Below the pieces are notes generated by a model that saw only the letters and a list, made by a program, of their open reading frames with translations, was not told where the DNA came from and did no database searches. Source: Candidatus Heimdallarchaeota archaeon (GTDB lineage: Archaea; Asgardarchaeota; Heimdallarchaeia; JABLTI01). Taken from it: a stretch of DNA of 10,594 nt. Shown in pieces: positions 1 through 5,902 of this stretch (position 1 is the first letter of the stretch; the number at the start of each line of letters is the position of its first letter). The stretch lies in the NCBI GenBank assembly GCA_030667035.1, contig DAOUWQ010000014.1, positions 1 through 10,594 on the forward strand, given 5' to 3'. Position numbers and translations under genes: made by a program.

Positions 1-7
1 AAAAAAT

Positions 8-142
8 ATGAGCAAAAAAACTAAAATGACTGCTAAAGCAGCAAGAAGAATCCAAAGTCATTCAGACAAAACTGGCAAGAACCAAGATTTCAAATCTCGT
101 GCACAAAAAGCAGCAGCCAAAAATCAGAATAGGAATGAATAA
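8..142 (+). CDS. SMP-like (seed maturation protein motif) mini-protein, 44 aa
   Basis: A complete 44-codon reading frame runs from ATG at 8 to TAA at 140-142. The protein is basic and hydrophilic. It carries the pattern M-T-x-x-A-A-x-R-I-Q-S (residues 7-17), then a short polar stretch, then S-R-A-Q-K-A-A-A-K-N (about residues 30-39). From memory this matches the short SMP/LEA-like repeat (seed maturation protein family) seen in plant LEA proteins and in small stand-alone microbial and fungal proteins. The function of the stand-alone form is not known; a disordered stress-associated role is only an analogy. The frame is open back to base 2, so the true start could lie outside the window. The second ATG at 26, which begins the conserved motif, is also possible. 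A strong terminator follows 16 bases after the stop codon, which supports a real transcript ending here. Confidence 0.7.
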   Translation: MSKKTKMTAKAARRIQSHSDKTGKNQDFKSRAQKAAAKNQNRNE

Positions 143-157
143 TGAACCAAACATTAG

Positions 158-193
158 AAACCCGAAATTAGATTTCGGGTTTTTCTTTTTTTT
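158..193 (+). terminator. Hairpin plus T-tract terminator of the SMP-like gene
   Basis: A perfect 11-bp stem is formed by 158-168 (AAACCCGAAAT) and 172-182 (ATTTCGGGTTT) with a 3-base loop at 169-171. It is followed at once by a T-rich run through 193, broken by a single C. The shape is that of a bacterial intrinsic terminator. Archaeal termination needs mainly the T-run, so the stem may instead stabilise the mRNA 3' end. Confidence 0.85.
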
Positions 194-373
194 CTCAGCA
201 ATGTTTCTTGCTTTCTCGATCATTGAGTTGAACGTACTCTACGATTAAGCATTGTTCATGCTGGAAAATAGATGCATCTCAGCATCCTTAGTAGGTTGGA
301 GTTTTTCTTTTCCTTACCGACTTTGATATTATTTCTCTCACTATGTGATTTATAGAATTTCTTTTTCATTCAA

Positions 374-844
374 TTATTCTTTTTTGATGTTTTCTTCTGG
401 GTCAATAATATTAGCAAATATCATTAAATTTCTAAATGAATATGAAATCTCTTTTTCATTCCCCTGTATTTCAAAACGTTTTGTAATGTTTATAATTGCC
501 TCTTCGAGTTTATTTCCTTCTAGGATTAATTCGATCAATTGTTGAGTAGGGGGTGTTTTTTGCATTAGTTCTCTAAATATTATTCGTGATTGTTTTGTTG
601 TTGACTTGATAAGCTTCTTTCCATCAGCAGATAGCGTTAAATTATTTCCATTTCTGACAAATTTCATTATTATTGCTATTTCGATTGCATCATTAACATA
701 TTCAAAGCTCATTCTTAGATACTCATGTACTTTTTCAGATGTTACTGGCTTCTTTGTATCTAATGAAAGATGTTCTATTGCTTCTACACATTCAATTATA
801 GCTTTCGCAGTTATTTTCCCAATTCTCATAGTATTCTCGACCAT
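374..844 (-). CDS. Hypothetical winged-helix-like protein, 156 aa
   Basis: A soluble protein of 156 residues, ATG start at 844. Residues about 14-80 read like a winged helix: a helical stretch, then T-S-E-K-V-H-E-Y-L and V-N-D-A-I-E-I-A-I as possible recognition helices, then a hydrophobic strand/turn/strand (KFVRNGNNLTLSADG) as the wing and a G-K-K-L-I segment. Residues about 85-150 are also helical and may hold a second, more degenerate helix-turn-helix. I recognise no enzyme motif, Cys cluster or membrane segment. A regulatory DNA-binding role is inference from this pattern. A TATA-like box at 859-867 lies only about 19 bases upstream of the chosen ATG, so the real start could be Met6 at 829. 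The gene is transcribed toward the SMP-like gene; 191 bases separate its stop from that gene's terminator hairpin. Confidence 0.65.
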   Translation of the reverse strand: MVENTMRIGKITAKAIIECVEAIEHLSLDTKKPVTSEKVHEYLRMSFEYVNDAIEIAIIMKFVRNGNNLTLSADGKKLIKSTTKQSRIIFRELMQKTPPTQQLIELILEGNKLEEAIINITKRFEIQGNEKEISYSFRNLMIFANIIDPEENIKKE

Positions 845-858
845 TAATCTATCAAGTA

Positions 859-867
859 ATTATATAG
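859..867 (-). promoter_or_regulatory. TATA-like box for the winged-helix-like gene
   Basis: Read on the - strand this is CTATATAAT, a good archaeal TATA-like element. It is centred about 19 bases upstream of the annotated ATG and about 34 bases upstream of the in-frame Met6 codon. No Shine-Dalgarno sequence is seen before either start, so a leaderless or short-leader transcript is likely. Confidence 0.45.
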
Positions 868-978
868 GGTTCGTTTTTATTAATTTTCTCCGAATAATTC
901 TGCAAAAACTGTGAGCTGAAAGAAGAGAGATGTTTTATCTTTATTTTCTACGCCCAAGAAAGCAAGTGCCCATCTTCT

Positions 979-1404
979 TTAAACCCAATCATCTTTTAAT
1001 TGATACGAGCTCTCATCTTCTTGATAATTTTGTTCCAATTCTCTCTCATTTCTTTTGCTATTAGCAATATAACCGTAGATACTATTGATTAGGAATATTA
1101 GCGTAGCTGAGCCGGCAAAAGCACTTACTATAATTGAAGCAGTATGGGGCACATCATCTAGAATAAGCATTATTACGCATGCTATTGCGATGATAAGAAA
1201 CATTATAGAAACGCCCAGTAATTTATGCCTTTCACCTATTGCATTACATTTGAAAGAACAATAATATGGAGGACCATTTCTTCTATAACGTGTTCCACTA
1301 TGAAATCTATTTATGTCCGATTTTCCACAAATCCTACAAACTTCTTTCTCTTTTTCGTTTTCATAACCCAATAACAAATATCTCCTTTGAATTATTTCGT
1401 TCAT
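979..1404 (-). CDS. Hypothetical zinc-finger protein with two membrane helices, 141 aa
   Basis: The cytoplasmic-looking N-terminus has four cysteines as C23-x2-C26 and C49-x3-C53, a likely zinc-binding knuckle pair. Two strongly hydrophobic segments follow, about residues 62-82 and 88-113, separated by a short loop with two Asp. The tail (114-141) is charged and acidic. There is no signal peptide. This looks like a small membrane protein with a zinc finger on the cytoplasmic side; the helices would place both ends on the same side. The function is unknown. The next gene upstream on the same strand (stop at 1519) also encodes a zinc-binding N-terminus followed by membrane helices, but the two are not obviously similar in sequence. 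The 114-base gap argues against tight coupling. ATG start at 1404; I see no clear ribosome binding site. Confidence 0.65.
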   Translation of the reverse strand: MNEIIQRRYLLLGYENEKEKEVCRICGKSDINRFHSGTRYRRNGPPYYCSFKCNAIGERHKLLGVSIMFLIIAIACVIMLILDDVPHTASIIVSAFAGSATLIFLINSIYGYIANSKRNERELEQNYQEDESSYQLKDDWV

Positions 1405-1518
1405 TAATATTTAAAGCTAAGCAAAAGAAGTCTCGATAAAATTACTTTCATTTAAATTAGAAATAATTATTGGAACGATCTTTTCTCAATTCCAATAATC
1501 TATTGTTTTGTTAATTTT

Positions 1519-2241
1519 TTATGGTTGTAATCTTCTTTTTAGATCCTTATTTCTTGTTACTCGGAAATGCAGATAGAGTAAGAATCCTCCGGTTAGCACT
1601 GCAGGTACTAGAACATATAATGACCACCCTAATCCGAGAGCACTATTAATGTAACTAGTTACACATACATCAACTATTAGGCAAATTATACTTGCTCCAA
1701 ATAGGATAAAAGCAGGTATATTCAGTCCTTTATTCTTTGATTTCAAAGTACCAAATGCTATTATGAAACCTGCTACTCCAATTGAGAAGATAATTGGCAA
1801 AGCAACTCTTACATACCAATTTAATGTTCCATTATCTATTATATCAATAACTAAGAAAAAGATTAGTAATGGTATGAATTCACCAAATGCTATAGCAATA
1901 ATGTTCTTTGTAAATAGTAGTGGCGCTGAAATCATAAACCAAGCAAGTAGTAGAGTAGCTGTTGGATATAGCGACCATGTTACTGTTTGATCGATTATGA
2001 GGTTTGTTGTTATAGAAATTATTATTGGACTAACTAGCACTACGCTTGTAATTTCAAAAGCCAGTAATCGTTTCTTCTTCTTTTCTTTCGGTGGTTTCTG
2101 CTCCTCTGTAGGAACGTCATCCGGATATTTACTTTTATAATCTGGTTTTTCTTCATCAAGTGGTTGTAATGTGGTATTACACAGTGGACATTTTATTTTA
2201 TTTGCTTCCACTTCTACACCGCATCTTGGACAGTAGGTCAT
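1519..2241 (-). CDS. Zinc-ribbon six-helix membrane protein, DUF6320-like, 240 aa
   Basis: The N-terminus is a short zinc ribbon with Cys4, Cys7, Cys18 and Cys21 (YCPRCG...KCPLCN). A charged linker (28-58, rich in Pro, Glu and Lys) follows, then about six hydrophobic segments near 60-80, 88-108, 112-135, 145-165, 175-197 and 206-226, and a basic tail. The pattern of a zinc ribbon plus a compact helical bundle with W-S-L-Y repeats (89-92 and 206-209) resembles, from memory, the DUF6320 proteins of bacteria, which are found next to alcohol-acetyltransferase-like genes. The same partner lies immediately upstream here, 15 bases away, and the ribosome binding site overlaps that gene's stop codon, so the two are very probably co-translated. 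The function is unknown; anchoring or assisting a membrane-associated acyl transfer is inference. Confidence 0.8.
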   Translation of the reverse strand: MTYCPRCGVEVEANKIKCPLCNTTLQPLDEEKPDYKSKYPDDVPTEEQKPPKEKKKKRLLAFEITSVVLVSPIIISITTNLIIDQTVTWSLYPTATLLLAWFMISAPLLFTKNIIAIAFGEFIPLLIFFLVIDIIDNGTLNWYVRVALPIIFSIGVAGFIIAFGTLKSKNKGLNIPAFILFGASIICLIVDVCVTSYINSALGLGWSLYVLVPAVLTGGFLLYLHFRVTRNKDLKRRLQP

Positions 2242-2251
2242 TTCTTTTTTT

Positions 2252-2258
2252 TCTCCTT
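2252..2258 (-). promoter_or_regulatory. Ribosome binding site overlapping a stop codon
   Basis: On the - strand the sequence AAGGAGA is a strong Shine-Dalgarno motif starting inside the TAA stop of the acyltransferase gene (2257-2259). It ends 10 bases before the ATG of the zinc-ribbon membrane protein. This arrangement is typical of translational coupling within an operon. Confidence 0.8.
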
Positions 2259-3606
2259 AATTGGTTTCAATTCTTACTGGTAACCCCTCTTTGACTAATT
2301 TCCTAAAGAAGTACTTTTCAACTATTGGTTCTTTTATATTTCGTGCCCAATTAATGTATAGTTTATCTTTATAACTTACCACTGCACAACCTGTTTTTGT
2401 TACAGGGCTTGGTGCTGGAAAGAATTGGAAATCAGTTATTTCTTCCTGTAATGCTTCAGGCATTACAACTCTACCTAAATTTGTTATTACACCGGAATAC
2501 AAGTATTCCCCAAAGCCATTATAAAGTGTTTTTCCGAATCGTTTTTTCACAACTAATGGTATGTGTTTTACTATTGGATTTAATTCTCCTCTAACGTTTC
2601 TTGCTATTTGTTGATTGATTACTTTATCCGTTACTTCTGAACGCATATAATGATATACTATTTCGATTATCTCCTCAAATGAGTGTTCCCCTAATTTCGG
2701 ATTTATTCCTGGTGTTACATATAATGAAAAATTTCTCATTGTTTTTGAAGGATAGATTCTTCTCAAATTGACTGGAACCATTAACCTGATAGGTTTTAGC
2801 ATCCTTTTTCTCAGCTGTTTTGGATAATCAAAAATCATTGATTGTAGTGCATACAAATAAACTGCTGTTAGATAATCTGTCAAAGTAATATTATGTTTTT
2901 TTGCTATTTTCAGGATTTCTTTAACTGGAACAATGCCTATAGTATAGTGATAGATTCCTTTTTGTTCCAATTTATTTGGTAAATGAAACGAGGGTACTAT
3001 TTTTTCTGGATCGGGGACAGTTGAACGATAATTCTTTTTGAACCCATCTTCATATTCTTCTCTTTCTGGCATTTGATTTGGTCGAAAGATATCCAACCAG
3101 TCCTTCACTTCTTTTCCCTGTAAATGCAAATATTCTCCAACTAGAGCTCTTAGGAAAGTAAGTGCACCAGTACCATCAGTAATACAATGATGAAATTCTA
3201 CTGCAATCCTATTTCGAAATGCCCTAACTCTAAAAGGAAATATTCCTTTCTTTGTAATCGACAGTTTTTGTTGAGGATATTTTGAATCACTCATTAGTTT
3301 TGGTGACAAGGCATTTTTCTCCCAATAATGCCAGAATAATCCTGTTCTCAAATTTACATGATAATACGGAAATCTACCCATTATATTATCTAATGCTTTT
3401 TGTAAATTTGCAACATTAATTGGTGACTTCAGTTCAGATGAAATTCTAAACAAACAAGTTATTCTTTTAGAGTTAACAAAGGTGAATAATGTAGCAGCAT
3501 TATCCAATCTGTACCATTCCAAATATTTCTCCCGTTTTGAAAATGAGATTGGTTCCAAACTTTTATCAATTGTTTGAGAAACATCTGTATTCATTCTTGG
3601 CACCAT
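2257..3606 (-). CDS. Condensation-fold acyltransferase (alcohol acetyltransferase-like), 449 aa
   Basis: The catalytic motif H-H-x3-D-G is present as His139-His140...Asp144-Gly145, in a hydrophobic strand/helix setting (VEFHH...ALTFLRAL). This is the signature of the chloramphenicol-acetyltransferase-like superfamily that includes NRPS condensation domains, polyketide-associated PapA proteins and fungal alcohol acetyltransferases. An N-terminal R-L-D-N-A-A motif (33-38) and a later P-V-N-L-R...R-N-F block (278-293) match, from memory, the bacterial branch that travels with DUF6320 proteins. The length of about 450 residues equals one full two-lobed domain, with no carrier protein or adenylation partner nearby, so it probably acylates a small alcohol, amine or lipid. 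The substrate is unknown. The ATG at 3606 has no ribosome binding site but a TATA-like box about 23 bases upstream; Met5 at 3594 is an alternative start. Confidence 0.82.
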   Translation of the reverse strand: MVPRMNTDVSQTIDKSLEPISFSKREKYLEWYRLDNAATLFTFVNSKRITCLFRISSELKSPINVANLQKALDNIMGRFPYYHVNLRTGLFWHYWEKNALSPKLMSDSKYPQQKLSITKKGIFPFRVRAFRNRIAVEFHHCITDGTGALTFLRALVGEYLHLQGKEVKDWLDIFRPNQMPEREEYEDGFKKNYRSTVPDPEKIVPSFHLPNKLEQKGIYHYTIGIVPVKEILKIAKKHNITLTDYLTAVYLYALQSMIFDYPKQLRKRMLKPIRLMVPVNLRRIYPSKTMRNFSLYVTPGINPKLGEHSFEEIIEIVYHYMRSEVTDKVINQQIARNVRGELNPIVKHIPLVVKKRFGKTLYNGFGEYLYSGVITNLGRVVMPEALQEEITDFQFFPAPSPVTKTGCAVVSYKDKLYINWARNIKEPIVEKYFFRKLVKEGLPVRIETN

Positions 3607-3622
3607 TATTTAGAAATTAAAA

Positions 3623-3633
3623 TTAATTATAAT
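3623..3633 (-). promoter_or_regulatory. TATA-like box for the acyltransferase operon
   Basis: A run of AATTATAATTA type on the - strand is centred about 23 bases before the acyltransferase ATG, with no Shine-Dalgarno between them. That spacing would give a leaderless mRNA, common in archaea. The whole gap is very A+T-rich, so the exact box is uncertain. Confidence 0.4.
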
Positions 3634-3691
3634 TACTCTTATTGTTTTAGCCTATTTTTGAAGCTATCCCAGATAACCAAAAGTTGTGTAA

Positions 3692-4540
3692 TTAGCTTGT
3701 TAGAATTGATTTCTTTAATTCAGTTAAAACTGCTAATGTTGAAGTATATGAAACAATTTTTTTATTTAATTCTTTTTCAATTAAATATTTTTTTTCTAGT
3801 GGTAAGAAATGGGCTTTCGAATACTTTACTTCATAAAGAACTAAACCAGCTGGTGAAACCGGTCTAATTCCGCCTTTTGGTGCCTTTAATATGGGTTCCA
3901 AGGCTTCTTGTATAACGCTTATTGGTTGTATATTTCTACCAATTACGAGAATCATTGAAACCATTTTTCTAACTTGTTTCCATAAGAAACTCTCTGAAAT
4001 AAATTCAAACATCAATAAATTATCTTTTTTGAGAAGCTGAACAGAAGCCCCATCCAATGTCAAATTTGTTGATTTCTGCCTTCCGTTGGGTAAAATGTCT
4101 GGTTTTTTGCAAAATAGCTCAAAATTATGATTACCTAGTAGGTAAGATAATCCTTTCTTCATTAATTGTAGATCTTCTCCTGCATATGGTATATAGTACC
4201 TATATGTACGCTTTTTTGCATGTCTTCGTGCATTAAAATCTCCATCAACTTTTGCTATCCCCCAGGCGAAAATGTCATCTGGAAAGCAATGGTTCAATTC
4301 TTCCAAATGTACATCCTGTCTTAACGAATTAAATGCAATAACTTGACCTAATGCGTGTACACCTGCATCTGTTCTCCCAGCAGATGAATATCTTGCTTTA
4401 GTCGGTTTGTCTATAAGACCTAATTTTGTTAAATTGTAAAGTATTTCTCCCTCAATTGTTTTTATTCCCGTTTTTTGTCTTTGAAAACCGTGATAGTTAG
4501 TGCCAAGATAGGCAATCTTCACTGCGAACCTGTCAATCAT
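3692..4540 (-). CDS. truA: tRNA pseudouridine synthase TruA-like
   Basis: The protein has 282 residues, close to the usual TruA length. It begins with the family-typical strand and Y-x-G-x-x-Y-x-G-F-Q-x-Q motif (11-22). The catalytic block S-S-A-G-R-T-D-A-G-V-H-A-L-G-Q-V (52-67) holds the nucleophilic Asp58. Later blocks typical of the family follow: N-A-R-R-H-A-K-K-R-T-Y-R-Y-Y, and F-L-W-K-Q-V-R-K-M-V in the C-terminal half. The enzyme converts uridine to pseudouridine at tRNA positions 38-40 in the anticodon stem; archaeal members (Pus3-like) belong to the same family. ATG start at 4540, with AGGAG on the - strand (4552-4556) 11 bases upstream, rather far but usable. Upstream is the cyclin-like gene after 71 bases. 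This is a housekeeping gene with no evident link to its neighbours. Confidence 0.95.
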   Translation of the reverse strand: MIDRFAVKIAYLGTNYHGFQRQKTGIKTIEGEILYNLTKLGLIDKPTKARYSSAGRTDAGVHALGQVIAFNSLRQDVHLEELNHCFPDDIFAWGIAKVDGDFNARRHAKKRTYRYYIPYAGEDLQLMKKGLSYLLGNHNFELFCKKPDILPNGRQKSTNLTLDGASVQLLKKDNLLMFEFISESFLWKQVRKMVSMILVIGRNIQPISVIQEALEPILKAPKGGIRPVSPAGLVLYEVKYSKAHFLPLEKKYLIEKELNKKIVSYTSTLAVLTELKKSILTS

Positions 4541-4611
4541 GTCACAATAAGCTCCTAGATTTATTTTAGCTGTTGATGAAATAGCTTTTTCAAGACTAGG
4601 TTTATTATCTT

Positions 4612-5244
4612 TTAGATTAAGGCGTTAGCAAATTCTTCTTGTAAATCAGCTTCTATTTTTGTAGCTAAGTCACGTCTAAATGCAGCAGGCACAATACGTA
4701 ATGTGGTTATTAACATATCTAGTATTTGGTCTACGATATTTTTAATATCAAAAGGTTTTATTTCAACCAAACCTTGAACTATTGCTTCTTCTACAAAAAC
4801 TTTCACAACCGAAGATATAACAGAAAAAGTTATTCCTTCCTTTTCAATATAATATGGAAAATTCTTTCTATCTCGTAGAGTGAAAAACCCTTCATTCTCT
4901 ATAACAGAATTAACATACCAGTCTAAACTGGATTCATTCAATTCGAGTCTTTCAGCAAATTCTTTCTTTGAACTGTGATTTGGATATGACGCTGGAAGCC
5001 GATTAACTATATAGAGAGCAGCAGCATTCAGAGTTTTTTGATCTCTGGGGAAACCAGCTTTTGTAATATATTTTGCAACTACTTTTAAGGCAAAAACTTT
5101 GTACGATTCTTTTACTGAGTAATCACTAAAGAATTTGTAAGCATCTTTTAAGAATTGTATTGTTTCTTCTGGGCTTGCTTGATCCCAGATTAGGTCGGTT
5201 TTCCCAAATGATTCTGTGTTCACTTTACTTACCCTTATTTCCAA
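4612..5244 (-). CDS. Cyclin/TFIIB-fold-like protein, 210 aa
   Basis: An all-helical soluble protein. Residues about 71-120 (TLNAAALYIV...SKKEFAERLELNESSLDWYVNSVI) read like a TFIIB core (cyclin) repeat: an A-A-A-L-Y-I helix, then a helix-turn-helix with K-E-F-A-E-R-L and an S-S-L-D-W-Y recognition-like helix. Residues 26-66 could be another helical part of the fold and 135-205 a C-terminal helical region. There is no N-terminal zinc ribbon or B-finger, so it is not a complete TFB. It may be a transcription-factor relative or an adaptor; the assignment rests on pattern memory only. The start shown is TTG at 5244, the first possible start after an in-frame stop. A GTG at 5223 preceded by AAGGG with 8-base spacing is a serious alternative. 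It lies 87 bases after the longin-like gene on the same strand. Confidence 0.7.
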   Translation of the reverse strand: MEIRVSKVNTESFGKTDLIWDQASPEETIQFLKDAYKFFSDYSVKESYKVFALKVVAKYITKAGFPRDQKTLNAAALYIVNRLPASYPNHSSKKEFAERLELNESSLDWYVNSVIENEGFFTLRDRKNFPYYIEKEGITFSVISSVVKVFVEEAIVQGLVEIKPFDIKNIVDQILDMLITTLRIVPAAFRRDLATKIEADLQEEFANALI

Positions 5245-5299
5245 TAGAGGGTTTCTTTTTTATCTTTTGTGGAGCTTGGAAATAGTGGTGTTTCTAGTA

Positions 5300-5310
5300 G
5301 AAAAAAGAAA
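5300..5310 (-). terminator. T-tract, possible terminator of the longin-like gene
   Basis: On the - strand a run reading TTTCTTTTTTC lies about 22 bases after the stop codon of the longin-like gene, with no clear hairpin. Archaeal RNA polymerase terminates at such oligo-T runs, so this may separate it from the cyclin-like gene downstream. Confidence 0.35.
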
Positions 5311-5331
5311 TAGTGATAATTATTTGTGTCT

Positions 5332-5805
5332 TCATTTTGTTTTAAGCTTCTTTGCAAGCTTTTCCCAAAATGGATGTTTGTGAAGTTTCACATCTCCAAC
5401 AGATTTTCTTGGTACAATGTTTAACTCGAGTAAATCTTGATCAAATTCGCTGAAAATTGAAGTATCGAATGCTAGACTATTAATTTTATTAGAATATTTC
5501 TCAAGGAAAATGCGATGGGTGTCATTGAGTTGTTTAGTAATTTTTTTGCTGCTCTCTTCAATAGGATTTGCAAAAACGAATATTAGTTCATTTTCTTCAT
5601 CAACTTTAAAATTCAATTTTAAATTTTGGAAGAGGACTGATTGTATTCCCTGTTGCCCGAATGATTCTTTCGAGAATGAATACAGTGCAGCAAGAAATCC
5701 ACTTTGAAGTGCATGATCTGGATGCATTTTGCACGTTTTGCCACCATAACATTTTGAGAATAGTGGTACTCCGGATGTTTTCAATATAATTACATCATCT
5801 GCCAT
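5332..5805 (-). CDS. Longin/roadblock-type small protein, 157 aa
   Basis: The N-terminus is a strand (DVIILKTSGVPLFSKCYGG, residues 4-22). It is followed by a helix with Q-S-G-F-L-A-A-L-Y-S-F-S (34-45), G-Q-Q-G-I-Q-S-V-L-F then two strands (53-79, ending E-L-I-F-V-F-A-N), and a long helix (83-104). This strand-helix-strand-strand-helix order, with the S-G-F-L-A-A-x-x-S-F core, is typical of longin-like proteins that I recall from Asgard and other archaea. Roadblock is the nearest alternative fold. In eukaryotes such folds act as scaffolds or exchange factors for small GTPases (for example Mon1-Ccz1, the signal-recognition receptor and roadblock-Rag complexes). The gene follows the Ras-like GTPase gene by 97 bases on the same strand, so a partner role is plausible inference. 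The C-terminal 50 residues are basic and unassigned. ATG start with a good ribosome binding site. Confidence 0.75.
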   Translation of the reverse strand: MADDVIILKTSGVPLFSKCYGGKTCKMHPDHALQSGFLAALYSFSKESFGQQGIQSVLFQNLKLNFKVDEENELIFVFANPIEESSKKITKQLNDTHRIFLEKYSNKINSLAFDTSIFSEFDQDLLELNIVPRKSVGDVKLHKHPFWEKLAKKLKTK

Positions 5806-5808
5806 TTT

Positions 5809-5814
5809 CTCACC
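5809..5814 (-). promoter_or_regulatory. Ribosome binding site of the longin-like gene
   Basis: GGTGAG on the - strand lies 3 bases before the ATG at 5805. It selects this ATG over an out-of-frame ATG about 11 bases further upstream. Confidence 0.6.
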
Positions 5815-5836
5815 ATAATTCTACTAATTACTTTTC

Positions 5837-5848
5837 TTTTTTTATTAA
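5837..5848 (-). promoter_or_regulatory. TATA-like box for the longin-like gene
   Basis: On the - strand ATTAATAAAAAA is centred about 38 bases before the ATG. With usual archaeal spacing this gives a leader of roughly 12 bases that would still include the GGTGAG ribosome binding site. The longin-like gene may therefore have its own promoter as well as read-through from the GTPase gene. Confidence 0.35.
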
Positions 5849-5902
5849 TCATTATGTTATTTAGTATTAGCATTTCATACAAAGAGTTAGATTTACAGAA
5901 GG

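Noticed and set aside
248..286. Two small hairpins (AGCAT/ATGCT and GATGC/GCATC) in the left intergenic region
   Set aside because: Five-bp stems are too weak to call an RNA gene. I could not fold a larger structure or a tRNA-like shape here.
606..914. 102-codon + strand frame
   Set aside because: It is antisense to the winged-helix-like gene, has hydrophobic low-complexity composition and no ribosome binding site.
3574..3867. 97-codon + strand frame across the truA 3' end
   Set aside because: It is antisense to the truA C-terminus and the adjacent gap; the Leu/Phe/Ile-rich translation has no motif.
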